This document shows positions 1 through 10,980 of a stretch of DNA of 64,000 bases, piece after piece; within the stretch, counting starts at the first letter, position 1, and each line of letters opens with the position of its first letter. The position numbers and the translations under genes were made by a program. Source of the DNA: Cyathus striatus (lineage: Eukaryota > Basidiomycota > Agaricomycetes > Agaricales > Nidulariaceae). Under the pieces are notes generated by a model. The model was not told where the DNA came from. It did not search any database and saw only the letters and a list, made by a program, of their open reading frames with translations. The stretch is taken from the NCBI GenBank assembly GCA_025738555.1, contig JAOVFP010000011.1, positions 1,054,001-1,118,000 on the forward strand. The letters run 5' to 3'.

Positions 1-389
1 TGTCTATTCACTTCAGCTTGTTCTCGGTACTAGGTTACTGCTCTGGCATAGGCATATGGAACTGCATGAACCTCAAACAACTCACCGAGATTTAGAACAT
101 TAACAACTTCGATGGGATTCCTAGTTTGACTTCAGGAGCATGCTATACAAGATTGAGAACTGCTCGTGCTGCTGTTCACCTGTTCCGGATGTGAGATCAC
201 TTTGGGTTGCTGGGTCGAAGGAGGATCTGATGGGTGGGGATCGCCTCTGGTTGGTATTCTGTAAGTAATGTTTTTCCTGACAGTGAATGTAAGCTAATGT
301 CGCTGCAGAGTTGAGATGGCTCAAAGTTAAATACAAGGACTTGGCAGAGTATAATCTGTACACCTGCATTGTATATACTCATAGCTCCA
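1..389. other. No gene recognised
   Basis: The left edge of the window holds only short shadow reading frames on both strands. I see no domain, no splice-consistent exon chain and no terminal repeat. It may belong to the Plavaka element whose transposase lies to the right, but no element end is visible. Confidence 0.4.
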
Positions 390-1557
390 TCTCCTGCCTT
401 AAAGGGTGCTTACTCGCCTATCACCTTCGTTTCGGTACTTCAGTTGCAGCCATTCGATGTGTCATTGTCCTCGTCCACACAATATCTCCCTCTCCTCCAA
501 CCTTTGGGATTTTTGATCTCCAGCTCCTACTTTTGGCCTGACATCTTTCGTATTCAGGCTATCGAATGCCATTATACACTCCTTCGCTTTACTTCCTCTG
601 CTGCAGTCATTCGATACGTCGTTGTCGTCATCATCCAATATCTCCCCCTCCTTCTATGGCCTTCGGGGATTTTCGATATACAGCTCCCACTATTGGCCAA
701 ATATCTTTCATATTTGGGCTATCGGCTGCCCTTTTATACGCCTTCGTTTCCTGCGCTCAGGTTTAGCCATTCGATGTGTCGATGTCGCCGTCACCCAATA
801 TCCCCCCCTCCTCCTATGACCTTGGGGGATTTTCGATCTCCAGCTCCCTCTATTGGCCCAATGTCTTTCATATTTGGGCTATCGACTGCCCTTATATACA
901 CCTTCGTTTTATGCCCTCAGTTGTAGCTGCTCTATGTATCGTTCTTGCCCCTCAAATTTTCCCCCTCCTATTCCAACAGTGGAGATTATCGATCTCAAGC
1001 TCCCCCTTTCAGTCCCACATCTTTCATATTCAGGCTACCGACTGCGTGTATATACACCTCCGTTTTACTCCCTCGGTTGCAGCCATTCGATATGTTTTCG
1101 TTGCCGTCACCTAATATCTCCCCCTCCTCCTATGACCTTGGAGGAATTTCGATCTCCAGCTCCTGTTTTTGGCCCAATGTCTCTCGTATTTTGGCTATCG
1201 ACTGTCCTTGTATATACCTTTGTTTATTCCCTCAGTTGTAGCCGCTCTATGTGTCGTTCTTGCCCCTCAAATTTTCCCTCTCCTCTTCTAACAGTGGGGA
1301 TTTTCGATCTCAAGCTCCCCCTTTGGGCCCGACATCTTTCATATTCGGGCTACCGACTGCTTGCATATACACTTCTGTTTTACTCTATCGGTTGCAGCCA
1401 TTCGTTAAGTCGTTGTCATCATTGCCCGATATCTCCCTCTCCTCCTATGGCCTTGGGGATTTTCAATCTCCAGCTCCTGTTTTTGGCCCGATCTCTTTCA
1501 TATTTGGGCTATCGGCTGCCAGCATATGCACCTTCGATTTATTCGGTCATTCTTTAG
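390..1557. repeat. Seven-copy degenerate ~158-bp tandem repeat
   Basis: A unit containing CAGCTCC, TTTGGCCC, CATATTTGGGCTATCG and CCTTCGTTTTA recurs with starts near 522, 682, 841, 998, 1160, 1312 and 1471, so the spacing is 152-162 bp. Copies differ by many substitutions. The long plus-strand open frames here (for example 853-1557) exist because the unit lacks stops; their Ser/Pro/Tyr-rich peptides are repeats of one another. The array ends about 15 bp from the Plavaka transposase stop, so it may be a subterminal array of that element. Confidence 0.85.
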
Positions 1558-1569
1558 GGATACGATAAA

Positions 1570-4500
1570 TTATATTGATCTAGCTGCCATTCTTTTAATA
1601 TACAAGTCTTGTTGATAACGAAGGAAATAAAAGTCATAATGACGAATGTAAGGGTTAAGAAAGAAGGACAAATCAAGGTTCTGAAGTGCCCCAGGTGAGA
1701 GCCACTCAAGACTTAACTTCTCACCGAAATCTGGAAGAAGATGACAAGTGCGTAAAATGTGTGTAATTGGAATAACTGCAGCAGACTGAACATGTGTGTT
1801 TGTTGACAGCGAGACTTTGAACATATCAATATCTTCAACCGAATGCGCTTTAAATGGTTTGAACCAGTGAATATAGGCCAAAGGATGCTGAAATGTGCCA
1901 TGTTCTTCAGGCATTCTGAATATCATTCGAACCTGCGCGATGCGTAGCCCTATGGGTAATAGCGAAGTGGATTACTCTTTAAACCTCATTAAGCATTGAA
2001 CATAAAAGCTTACCATATAAGGGCCCTTTATCCCTGTCCGGATCCTTTATTCGAACCAATACCATGCTCGAGCATCCAGGAGTTGCTTCCTTCCAACCAG
2101 TCTTCGATGCCTTTGCAGGTGTGGGAGGAGTGGCATGTATGGCATCAATAATTTCACGATGCGAGACCTCTGGAATTGCTGGTAGTGAAAGTGTGAACTG
2201 TCGGTAAACTGGAAACAAAGTTGCCTCATCGAAAGTTATGCACGCATCAAAGCCAGCAATTATTTGGATACAGTCTTCAAGATACCACAGGAAGTCAACA
2301 ACACCGTATTTCTCAGTCATCTGAGATACTGAGACAGAAGGAAAAGGTGCAGTTTTTGCAATTGAGTATGGTAGGCTTCCACTAGCGCTAGTTGTAGGGC
2401 AATTCGACGTATCTGCTGTAGTATCTATCACCCCCTCAATGTCATCATCATTCTTGCAATTATCCACATTGTTGTCATTGTCTTGATCGTCTAGATCCAT
2501 TACGTATCCAGGTTTAGCCCATTGTAAGTACACTCCGAATCGGTGAATTGATTCTTGACGTTCCAGCCACTTTGTCATTTGGGAGGTGTAATCTTTCTTA
2601 TTGGACGCACCATACCCAGTTTTTGCAAGATCAATGTGCAAGTGTTCTGTTCCTTTGGTACTGAATCCATCGGCTGTACCCTGTGAACAAATTGCGTCAC
2701 AGTAGTGTTTTATATTGTGAAGTTTGCTAATGTTGAAGTGTTCTCGAATGCCAAGTTCGATGAAGACATCCTTGTTATTATGAATTGCTTCCCAGGCTGC
2801 ATCCAGTGCAGTAAGTGATTCAGTGGTATGCATTTCGAAATGAGCATAATATATGAAGTCTAGAACACCTTTCACAGTTTTTTGAACACGAGATTCAGTT
2901 ATACAAGCCATGACGCTGAGGAAAACCTTTTCCATATTCTTGTGTTCCGTTCCTGTCCACTGAGATGTAAGCAATATGCCTTTTTTGAAATGCCGAAGAG
3001 TGGGGTGAGTCGTCATTGCTTTAAATAGATCATCGACTTCTTTGACATTCTGAGTCTGTGTACCCCCCATTGACTTAATGGCCCAGCTGACAATATGATC
3101 TTTGAACACACCCTTGTGGAGTTGATGAAGAATATCTGGCGTAATGCATTCAAATATGTTGCAACGTGGCAAGTCCTTCCAGAATGGATTGATCAATCGA
3201 AGATTTTGATTAGTAAATGCAGAACATTCCTTTCCAGCAGCTTTTTTGAGCAATGCCTCAAGTACTGTGGCTGGATCTCGTGTCTCTGAATGATCCAGTT
3301 CATCACCACGCTTGTCAGGCTTCACAAGACAGCGCGGACATGCATTTTATTGACAGCAAGCTATTAGGCACTGCTCTGGGTAGTCGGCGATGTACGCAGC
3401 AAGGATTGGATATATTGTTCGCAGATATCCATCTGCGCACACCATATCAACTCCTTTCTGTGCCGCCTCTACTAAGGGCTTTAGGAGTTCTCGCATGCAC
3501 TCATGAAAGAGTTGGTGACCTTCAGCAGAATGTCGGTTTTTCGAGAAACACTTCAACTTGGAAACAGGTATGTACCCAATTAACACCATTCCACGCTTTG
3601 TAGGTTGATGACGAATAGATTTCTCAATGTTTCCAATGGAGAGGTAGACTGGCCAAGCCTCCTTGTCACCACTGAAGCGAGAAAGTTTTGTTTTGTCTGA
3701 TGACAGGATTACTGGTGCAATCGTTGCCCCTTCAGGTACGGTTTTCTATTGACATATTGAATACAAGTTATGAAACAATTCAACTGCAGTATGAACCTGT
3801 GTGTTCCACCACCAGTTGGCCGTCCACATCTCCCCATATACTCGTGACTTCTTTTCTTTATCACCAAAGACTTTAAATGGTGCGTAGACCAGGTTGTCCT
3901 TGAATGCAGGATTTCCTATTAATTCTTTAATGCACTCTACAGGATCTCGCCTCCAGAGTTTTACTGTCTCCTGCATTGGCATTCCGTTGTGATCAAGTTC
4001 ATTCCCTGTGACCGTAAATGTTGTATGTCCCCATCCAGGACCAAGTGGTAACTTATTGTCAATGCTATCTAATAGGGCTCACACATTATGAAATGAAGGT
4101 TGAACACTGTCGCTTATCTATAATGGCCATTGGACTTCAGTAAGTATACATGTTTAATCAGTTTAAAGAAACTTACAGATTTCAGCTTTAGAAATTTCGT
4201 CATTTTCTTTTGGCTTACACCAGAGGTCATTAGCCGTCGTGCCAGCTCCCATTCCTTCTCATTGGCATATGGGAACCATGGCTCTAGCCCGTCTTCAATC
4301 TGCTTATTGCGGAATTGTTCAAAATTTGTTGGCATTTTTCCTTTGGTAGCACCAGCTTGGAATATGGCTGGAAAGTCTTCAATGAACCACTGCTCTTCAG
4401 GTATGTCCTCAATGTTGTCCTCCATTTCAACTTCAACTTCAACTCTTGCTCTCTTCGATGGGCGGTCATTTTCGGTTTCCCAGTCCAGTGGTGGATCGAT

Positions 4501-4740
4501 AAATGGAAGGTCATTATCGAAATTTAATAACTCTGTATCGGAACTAATGTCCAATCCAGGTACACCAGTATCTATGCTGTCTTGTCTATCACTCTGGTCC
4601 TCCTTTCCCGCAGACATCGATAGAACTGAGGTGGATTTGAATAGGCTTGCATTACACTTTGTCGATTGAGATAAGTGTGACGAGAGACCTTGCTGTGTAC
4701 AATGTTTCTGATGGCAAAAATCACATTTATTTATGCCCAT
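1570..4740 (-). pseudogene. Plavaka-type DNA transposase, broken
   Basis: Minus-strand exons at 4740-4177, 4117-3797, 3745-2014 and 1949-1570 join with clean GT-AG introns. The start at 4740 opens a Cys/His zinc-finger head (CDFCHQKHC). Next come the Plavaka signatures LWRRDPVECIKELIGNPAF and EMWTANWWWNTQ, the ATIAPVILSSDKT block, a YIPVSKLKCFSK stretch, and FECITPDILHQLHKGVFKDH in the third exon. The last exon holds HPLAYIHWFKPF. Two in-frame stops break it: TGA at 4079-4081 just after exon 2 begins, and TAA at 3347-3349. Otherwise the frame is continuous over about 1,000 codons. The family catalyses cut-and-paste transposition of CACTA-related elements common in basidiomycetes. I could not find terminal repeats or a target duplication. 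Confidence 0.88.
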
Positions 4741-5664
4741 TGTGAATAGTATTAGACGTATAACAGTGTATCGCGGTGAGGGGGGAGTGAAAGAGTGAGC
4801 TTGGAGTGGACTGAACCGCATGGTTCCACAGGGCTGCCAGAATCCAAAAAGTGATCGAGACTTGAGAAGTGATCGAAAATTTTATCGTTCTCTCTTGCTT
4901 CCTACCATCATATCTCTTTCCCTTTCTTCCCTTTACCCATTTATTCATGGCTTGCTCTGCCCCCCGCAAAATTGTCAATGACAGTGATGCACCGAATTTG
5001 TGATTTGTATTTAAATAGTACTAATATATATTGTAATACTCAAATAATCATCGCAAACCACAGGCTTTAAGTTCAAGGGAGAGAAAACACAGATAATGTA
5101 TAAACTAGTATAAAGGTAGGAAACTATAGATTAAATATTCTTTCTAATATGAAATTACTCGGTTCAAGTACTGTTCAGATTCGTTTCTATTCCAATTTAT
5201 TACACTCCTAGAGTGGAAGGAACCTAGGATTTCTCCCGGGGTGCTTGCTTTTCCTCCTTATTCCTGTCCTCCTTATATATCTTCTACAAATAAAACTGTA
5301 CAGTACCTATATATGGAAAGGAACTACTCTAGACTATTCTATATGACGACATAATGTTGTTTCCAACATATTGACCATGCAGGAGCAACAATACATGTGG
5401 AATTCCATGTGGTAGATCAAACAGCGGGATAATTTCGGAGTACAAGTATGAAGTCACATGACATGTTCCGGGCTATGCGTAACCGCAGTAACCGGTTCGG
5501 AGATAACGGTTCTAACGCCTCGCGTTCGATCACGTGACAAAAACGCGTGTAACGCGTTCCCTTAGGTTTAATCAAGTACTGGGTGCCGGTACATAGTCTT
5601 TTGGACTCTAGTAATTAGATAGTACACATCTTGTATTATTCCTTTAGTATATATCAAATAGATA
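4741..5664. other. Intergenic, no gene recognised
   Basis: AT-rich sequence with scattered short frames. A GC-richer patch at about 5465-5555 repeats AACCGGTTCGGAGATAACGG-like and AACGCGT motifs and may be an old element end. Nothing else is supported. Confidence 0.4.
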
Positions 5665-5805
5665 TTTCTGCTGGCAGTGCAGGACTCAACCCCAGCTCTC
5701 AGATGTCCCATTCCCTTAGTAATGTATTCAAAATAGAACACTTTGATTGGCAACTCAGGACTCGCCCCAACCCTTGTACTCATGATGTGCATTACTAATA
5801 CTGAG
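5665..5805 (-). repeat. Candidate SINE-like repeat
   Basis: On the minus strand this stretch contains TGAGAGCTGGGGTTGAGTCC followed by GCACTGCCAGC. Almost the same string (TGAGAGCTGGGGTTAAGTCC, then GCGCGGCCAGC) occurs on the plus strand at about 43,451-43,484. The GGGGTTNAGTCC core resembles the T-arm (B box) of a tRNA, and a second diverged GGGGCGAGTCC copy lies a little upstream on the same strand. A tRNA-derived short retroelement is the simplest reading, but no A box or poly(A) tail was established. Confidence 0.3.
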
Positions 5806-5867
5806 TTCTAATATTATATGACAAATAAAGAGATTTAACCATTAAATAGTTTTAAGGCATATCAACA

Positions 5868-7748
5868 GTGATGCTGATGTTGATACAGGTACCACTTCTG
5901 GTAACAAGCAGAAGTTATCAACTGCACAGGAGACATCAACTCGCACAGGCAAAAAGCGAGCAAAGTCTAAAAATTCTAGGTGAGCTGTACTCTGTATTCT
6001 AATGTGCTTATTTCTCAATCACCCAGTTTGACAGATGCTCAGAATGAAGGGAATCGTCTACTGCTTGATCAGATTGATCCTGCTGCTATCAAAGAATATT
6101 TGCGTTGGGAGCAGGTTAAGGCAGCTAATATAGCTTCTAAAACATGAAGGGAACCTGAGCCACAAGCTGACAGTGGTATGTCGTTATCCTCTCTCTTTTA
6201 CCATCTGTGTCATAACTGATGAATCTCAGATGATAGCTCTCCTGAAAGTGAGGAAGATGACGAGTCATGTGAAGATCTGTTTACCACCTCAGTGAGTGCT
6301 GTTAACAACATTTGAGATATTCACTTATCAATCATGTAGATTCTGCTGTTTCCATCTGCGACTGTTGACCCTTCTCCTTCTGCATTCTTAAATCTCCATA
6401 CTGTTTCAAAGTCTAGTGCCCCTCGTCCACGCCCTGCTTCAATGACAACCATACAAGGTACATTATGAATTATATCTTTTCTTCTGCTGCAACTTATTCT
6501 TTATCAGAAGCTTCAGCTTTGTCTCCATTGCAGGTTGTTACAACCCAAATTTCACCTCCACCAAGGTTTTCATCACCACCACAAGCTTCTAGGTGTTCAT
6601 CTCCACCACTGTCCTCTATGCAGTTCTCGTCTCCTGATATGGCAGGTATGGGGGTGACTGATGGACCACCTTTCAGAGAATCGTATCAACCAGGGACTAA
6701 GCCTGCTGTAAGTGACTACAGCCTGGATGCCCAACCAATCATTCAGATGGTTATTGATGAATTCGAGGTACACATCTCTACAGTAAATACATTTCCCACT
6801 GAGAAGGAGAGTATGGAATGGATGAGGACTATTTGGGCGAAGGTAATGACATCACAAGGGGAGGACTGGGTTTTAATGGAGTGTATACGTCGCATGGTGA
6901 GTTTGTCAACATTCACATATCTTCTTTCCTGTCTGACAGTTGTCTAGATTCGATCCCGTGGCAGTTGAATGTGAGGGCAAGTAATTAAGAACTCGCACTT
7001 TCTCATTCAAACCCATTATGGCTTTAGTACCTTGGGGAATGGTACTGCCATTGCCAAGAATCGCAGGTTGTGTGAATTGCTTCTCACGAAGTCGGCATTT
7101 CACTACAAGGTATGTGCATTATGACTCGGGTCAATCAATCAACTAATATTTTGTCATGTAGAACCCCAGCAAGCATACAGGCTACTCTCAGAACAGCATC
7201 ATATCCAACATTTTGCATGAGACATGGTTTCCCAGCCGTGTTGCAGATGGTGTTGTTTATGACAAATACTTCAACCCACTTCCCTTAGAATGTCTGGCAT
7301 TGATATTCACTGCTGTATGTGATTGAACCCTTTTCAGTATTCTTATTCTAATAGGCCCTCATTTAGCTGTCCTTCAGTATCAACGAATGGTCAACAGGAA
7401 GCTGTAAACTAATTTCTTTTGCAGAGAAGGTTGCAGAGGCAAAGTATAAATTTCATCTTAACAATCTGCGGCTGTGGGATGGTCTGAGCCCTGACGTCAC
7501 TGAGAACATGCGCAAGAGATTATGTCAGTGTGCACGGTATGTTCCAATTTGTCATGTCATAATAGGTACTCATGCACCATGATCTGTGTTCTAGTCTTTA
7601 TACGGGGATGATTGACAATGAAAAGGCAGTACCACAACTTACTGGTGACCTTCTTGAAAGTGCCCAAAAGGAATTGGAAGGGAGAACTGGGGATACCGAT
7701 ACCGAGGGAGAATCTGAGCTGGAACTTGAGGGTACTAATGATTCATAG
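5868..7748 (+). pseudogene. DUF6532-domain protein, multi-exon, broken
   Basis: At least eight exons can be followed with GT-AG junctions (for example introns at about 5980-6026 and 6458-6532, and one ending at 6947). The N-terminal part is low-complexity and acidic or Ser/Pro rich (SPESEEDDES, ISPPPRFSSPPQ). From about 6713 the DUF6532 core appears: a helical start ending in CIRRM, IRSRGS, HYGF, LLTKSAFHYK, then ISNILHETWFP, VVYDKYFNPLPLECLALIFTA and YKFHLNNL. The end is an acidic tail stopping at 7746-7748. Three in-frame TGA codons (6145-6147, 6966-6968, 6972-6974) interrupt it, two of them where the family usually has basic residues. DUF6532 is uncharacterised and common in agaric genomes, often near transposons. 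The first exon is not certain. Confidence 0.75.
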
Positions 7749-8149
7749 CGTAACAGTAGGGCTTTACAGTAGTATGATGTACATCTCAATTATCTAATCA
7801 CTATTCAGTGTTTGTTGTTGCTGCTACCTTCATTTGGCTGTCTGAATATTAGCTATCTTCCACTACATCTATTATAATCATTTTCATTGTAGTGTTCACT
7901 ACATATTCTCTGTATGCTACATAGATCATATAGAATGTCAAGCTATGTTTATGTCATGTGCAGTTACATAGATTATAGCCTGCTATATTGGATCAAGGCA
8001 TGACTACCTAGAGCTATGTCAATCTATACCATCCATATAGTGTGCTATGCAGTGCTACAAAAAGGGGACTAGGCAATGACACTATCAGATCTACAAAGAC
8101 TACATATTGCTACACTTCCTTGCTTTTTTTCCTGATGTGCACTGTGATC
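7749..8149. repeat. Interspersed repeat sharing an end with 48.9-49.1 kb
   Basis: A CTACATAG/CTATGTA-rich stretch ends with CAGTGCTACAAAAAGGGGAC at about 8051-8070. The same block, with one extra G, recurs at about 49,033-49,053, followed in both places by GCAAT and a T-rich run near ..CCTTG. This is a dispersed element of unknown class; no terminal repeats or duplication were resolved. Confidence 0.4.
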
Positions 8150-8935
8150 AATGGACATTGCATTTGAAATCAATGTATACAAGTATGAATCAATGATAGA
8201 TTGTGCATATGAAATCAATGATAACTAGAGAACAAATCATTAGAGTGAAATCAATGACAATTAGAAATGAAATCAATGAGAAATAAATGTGTAATCAATG
8301 AGAAATCAGTCAAAAATCAATGAATAACTCGAAATTGTTAGGTACCCAACTACAGGATATACTAAATACTAGGGTGATTAACTATATACATATACTTACT
8401 TTATCTACTAGACCATGGGTCCTTTTCTAACAAATAAACTTTACTCTATATTACACATACCTGGAGAGTGAAATCAATCATTTGTACTTAGTTTAAATTG
8501 CATTTCAAAGTGAAACCATTGCTGAAATCAATCCTTTTGAACTTTGTATTATTATTGGTACAAGTTTGAAATCATTGGGGAGGTCAATGTAAATTCCAAG
8601 GGAAATCAATGGGAAAATCAATGCTAAATTCAATGTTATTTCAATACTTGTCTTATATTTATTTTCATTATACATAAATGCACATATTATGTAAAATGTG
8701 TTATATTGGTAATAATACTACAGCTTAGAAAACGTGATCATGTGATTTTATTGTTCTACCATTTTTGAAACTAGTGCACCTCTGAGATGGCCATAGAATA
8801 GAATGAAATAATATATTGATTTTAGTATTTATTTTCCATTTATTTCCCATGATTTCAACAATGACTTCCCTATAATATAATATTGATTTTCACATTAATT
8901 TCCCATTGATTTCAAACTTGTTCAAGCTCCCAGTG
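8150..8935. repeat. Element built on GAAATCAATG arrays
   Basis: GAAATCAATG-like motifs recur about a dozen times on the plus strand between 8165 and 8330, again at 8470-8640, and in reverse orientation (CATTGATTTC, TTCCCATTGATTT) at about 8815-8930. The middle is AT-rich without a reading frame. The inverted arrangement around a non-coding core matches the plan of the elements at 50.4-51.9 and 59.3-60.9 kb, although the motif differs. Confidence 0.5.
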
Positions 8936-8959
8936 ATGAAACAGTTCACAGCCCTGGTG

Positions 8960-9289
8960 CTTACTGGTAGTGATCTATCAGAATTGAAGCCACTGGTGTC
9001 AATGCAATGATGTAGTTCAAGGGTGTACCATTATAAATGTGGCTTTTCCTTTGCATGATCTGGAATTCAATAATGGTGGTGGTGGTGTATATGTTACTGA
9101 ATTTGCTGCCACTGGAGTTTCATAAGATAAATCTGCACAAATACTACCACATATTATATCACTGAGAATTTCTAGTATATGGTTCTTTCCCTGCAGCAAC
9201 ATCCTGCCTTCCATTTTAAACTCTAGCAATATTAACACATCAGATTTTGGCATCCTGGTAGCAAATTGGCTGGCTTCTATTTGTGGGTT
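8960..9289 (+). pseudogene. GH16-like fragment
   Basis: From about 9004 the frame reads CNDVVQGCTIINV, then GGGGVYVTEFAATGVS, an intron beginning near 9123, and IWFFPCSNILPSIL with VANWLASICG. This aligns block by block, intron included, with the GH16-like gene at 42,090-42,375 (GGGVYVTELASTGVS, IWFFPRNNIPPSIL, VANWPASICG). Only this C-terminal third of the glycosyl hydrolase 16 domain remains. It stops abruptly at the repeat that starts at about 9289. It is a duplicated, truncated relic with no plausible promoter or signal peptide. Confidence 0.8.
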
Positions 9290-9412
9290 GTTGAGTCACA
9301 CGATGAGAGTAGTTAATTTATTAAATACTTAGAATATAAATCCCAAATATAATAATCCAACTTAAATCCCAAGGTGCAAAGTCAGTAAGTTCGAGGGGCA
9401 CAATTGTCTTCA
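9289..9412 (+). repeat. LTR-like repeat, copy 1
   Basis: It begins TGTTGAGTCACACGATGAGA, runs through TACTTAGAATATAAATCCC, and reaches GTAAGTTCGAGGGGC. A minus-strand copy lies at about 52,990-53,107 (TGTTGCATCACACGACGAGA and GTAAGTTCGAGGGGCGCAA when read in reverse). The TG start and its sharp junction with the GH16 fragment suggest one end of a solo LTR or other mobile element. The opposite end is not defined. Confidence 0.45.
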
Positions 9413-9540
9413 ATTCCAAATTTAGATCAAGTTTTAAAAATAGAAAAAGTTAAATGCAGGCTATTTTCGGTTCGTGTCAAAGTGCTCAAAGTCAAAGTAT
9501 TCAGAGTTCAATTCAGTAAATTTACAGTAATTTACACTCC

Positions 9541-9650
9541 CCCAAGAGGTCTGTACAGACCTGTATAGATACCATACAGAATTTATATAGTGGCTATTAT
9601 TATTATTAGAGGTGATTATTCTATATGGATTCTGTGTGGATTCATGCATT
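9541..9650. repeat. CTGTACAG-rich flank, left
   Basis: Short motifs GTCTGTACAGACCTG, CCATACAGAATT and GGATTCTGTGTGGATTC occur here and match a denser set at 10,790-10,980 on the other side of the 19-bp minisatellite, suggesting that the two flanks belong to one element. Confidence 0.4.
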
Positions 9651-9699
9651 ACTGCCTTGTCACAGGTGTCAAGTGTGACACTACATAAAATCTGTAATA

Positions 9700-10755
9700 C
9701 ACTCAATATATAGTATCATGCTCAATGCATAGTGTCATGCTTAATGTATAGTATCACACTCAATACTTAGTATCGCACTTAATGTATAGTTTCATGCTTA
9801 ATGCATAGTGTCACACTCAACACTTAGTATCACACTTAATGTATAGTGTCATGCTTAATGCATAGTGTCACACTCAATGCATAGTGTCATGCTTAATGCA
9901 GAGTGTCACACTAAACACTTAGTATCACACTCAATACTTAGTATCACAATCAATGTATAGTGTCATGCTTAACCCTTAGTATCATACTCAATACTTAGTG
10001 TCACAATCAATGTATAGTGTCACACTTAACCCTTAGTATCACACTCAATACTTAGTGTCACAATCAATGTATAGTGTCACACTTAACCCTTAGTGTCACA
10101 CTTAATGCATAGTGTCACACTCAACACTTAGTATAGTATCACACTCAACACTTAGTATCACACTTAATGTATAGTGTCATGCTTAATGCAGAGTGTCACA
10201 CTTAACACTTAGTGTCACACTTAACCCTTAGTATCACACTCAATACTTAGTGTCACAATCAATGTATAGTATCATGCTTAACCCTTAGTATCACACTTAA
10301 TGCATAGTGTCACACTTAACCCTTTGTATCACACTCAATGCTTTGTGTCACACTCAATGCTTTGTGTCACACTCAATGCTTTGTGTCACACTCAATGCTT
10401 TGTGTCACACTCAACTCTTACTGTCACACTCAACCCTCAGTGTTACACTCAACCCTCAGTGTCACACTCAACCCTTAGTGTCACACTCAACCCATAGTGT
10501 CGCACTCAACCCTCAGTATTACACTCAACTCACAGTGTCACACTCAACCCTCAGTGTCACACTCAACCTATAGTGTAACACTCAACTCATAGTGTCACAC
10601 TTAATGCATTGTGTCACACTTAACCCTTAGTATCACACTCAACACTTAGTGTCACAATCAATGTATAGTGTCACGCTTAACCCTTAGTGTCACACTTAAC
10701 CCTTAGTGTCATGCTTAATGCAGAGTGTCACACTTAGTGCTTAGTATCACACAAT
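9700..10755. repeat. 19-bp minisatellite, roughly 55 units
   Basis: Units of the form TAGTGTCACACTCAATACT repeat with a 19-bp period. Variants at the third to last positions (AATGCA, AACCCTT, AACACTT) form mixed higher-order blocks. A sub-block at about 10,330-10,410 is homogeneous (TTTGTGTCACACTCAATGC). Plus-strand frames over 10,300-10,573 that look His/Leu/Ser rich are artefacts of the repeat. Confidence 0.9.
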
Positions 10756-10785
10756 TTTCTATTCTAATTTTCCATAAGGAAATAA

Positions 10786-10980
10786 GTATAATAAGATTCT
10801 GTACAGAATTTTTCAGGTCTGTAATGCGGAATTCTGCGGAATCTGCACGGAATTTTTGATTCTGTGCAGAATCTGTACAGACCCAAAAAAACCTCTGCCA
10901 AAAAGAAAAAAATCTGTGCAGATTCCGCACAGATTCCAAAAATTCCATACAGATTCCACGTGGATCCGTACAGAACACCT
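10786..10980. repeat. CTGTGCAGATTC-rich flank, right
   Basis: Motifs such as CTGTACAGAAT, CTGCACGGAAT, CTGTGCAGATTCCGCACAG and CATACAGATTCC recur in both orientations about ten times in 195 bp. The self-complementary CTGTNCAG core allows many local hairpins. The stretch brackets the minisatellite together with 9541-9650. Confidence 0.5.

Noticed and set aside
369..1568. Long Ser/Pro/Tyr-rich plus-strand frames up to 234 codons
   Set aside because: They follow the 158-bp tandem repeat in several frames at once, so openness reflects the repeat.
1..5560. Terminal repeats of the Plavaka element
   Set aside because: I looked for inverted ends on both sides of the gene and found none convincing.
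10300..10573. His/Leu/Ser-rich frames
   Set aside because: Produced by the 19-bp minisatellite.
9700..10755. CRISPR-like regular array
   Set aside because: The units are adjoining without unique spacers, and the genome is eukaryotic.
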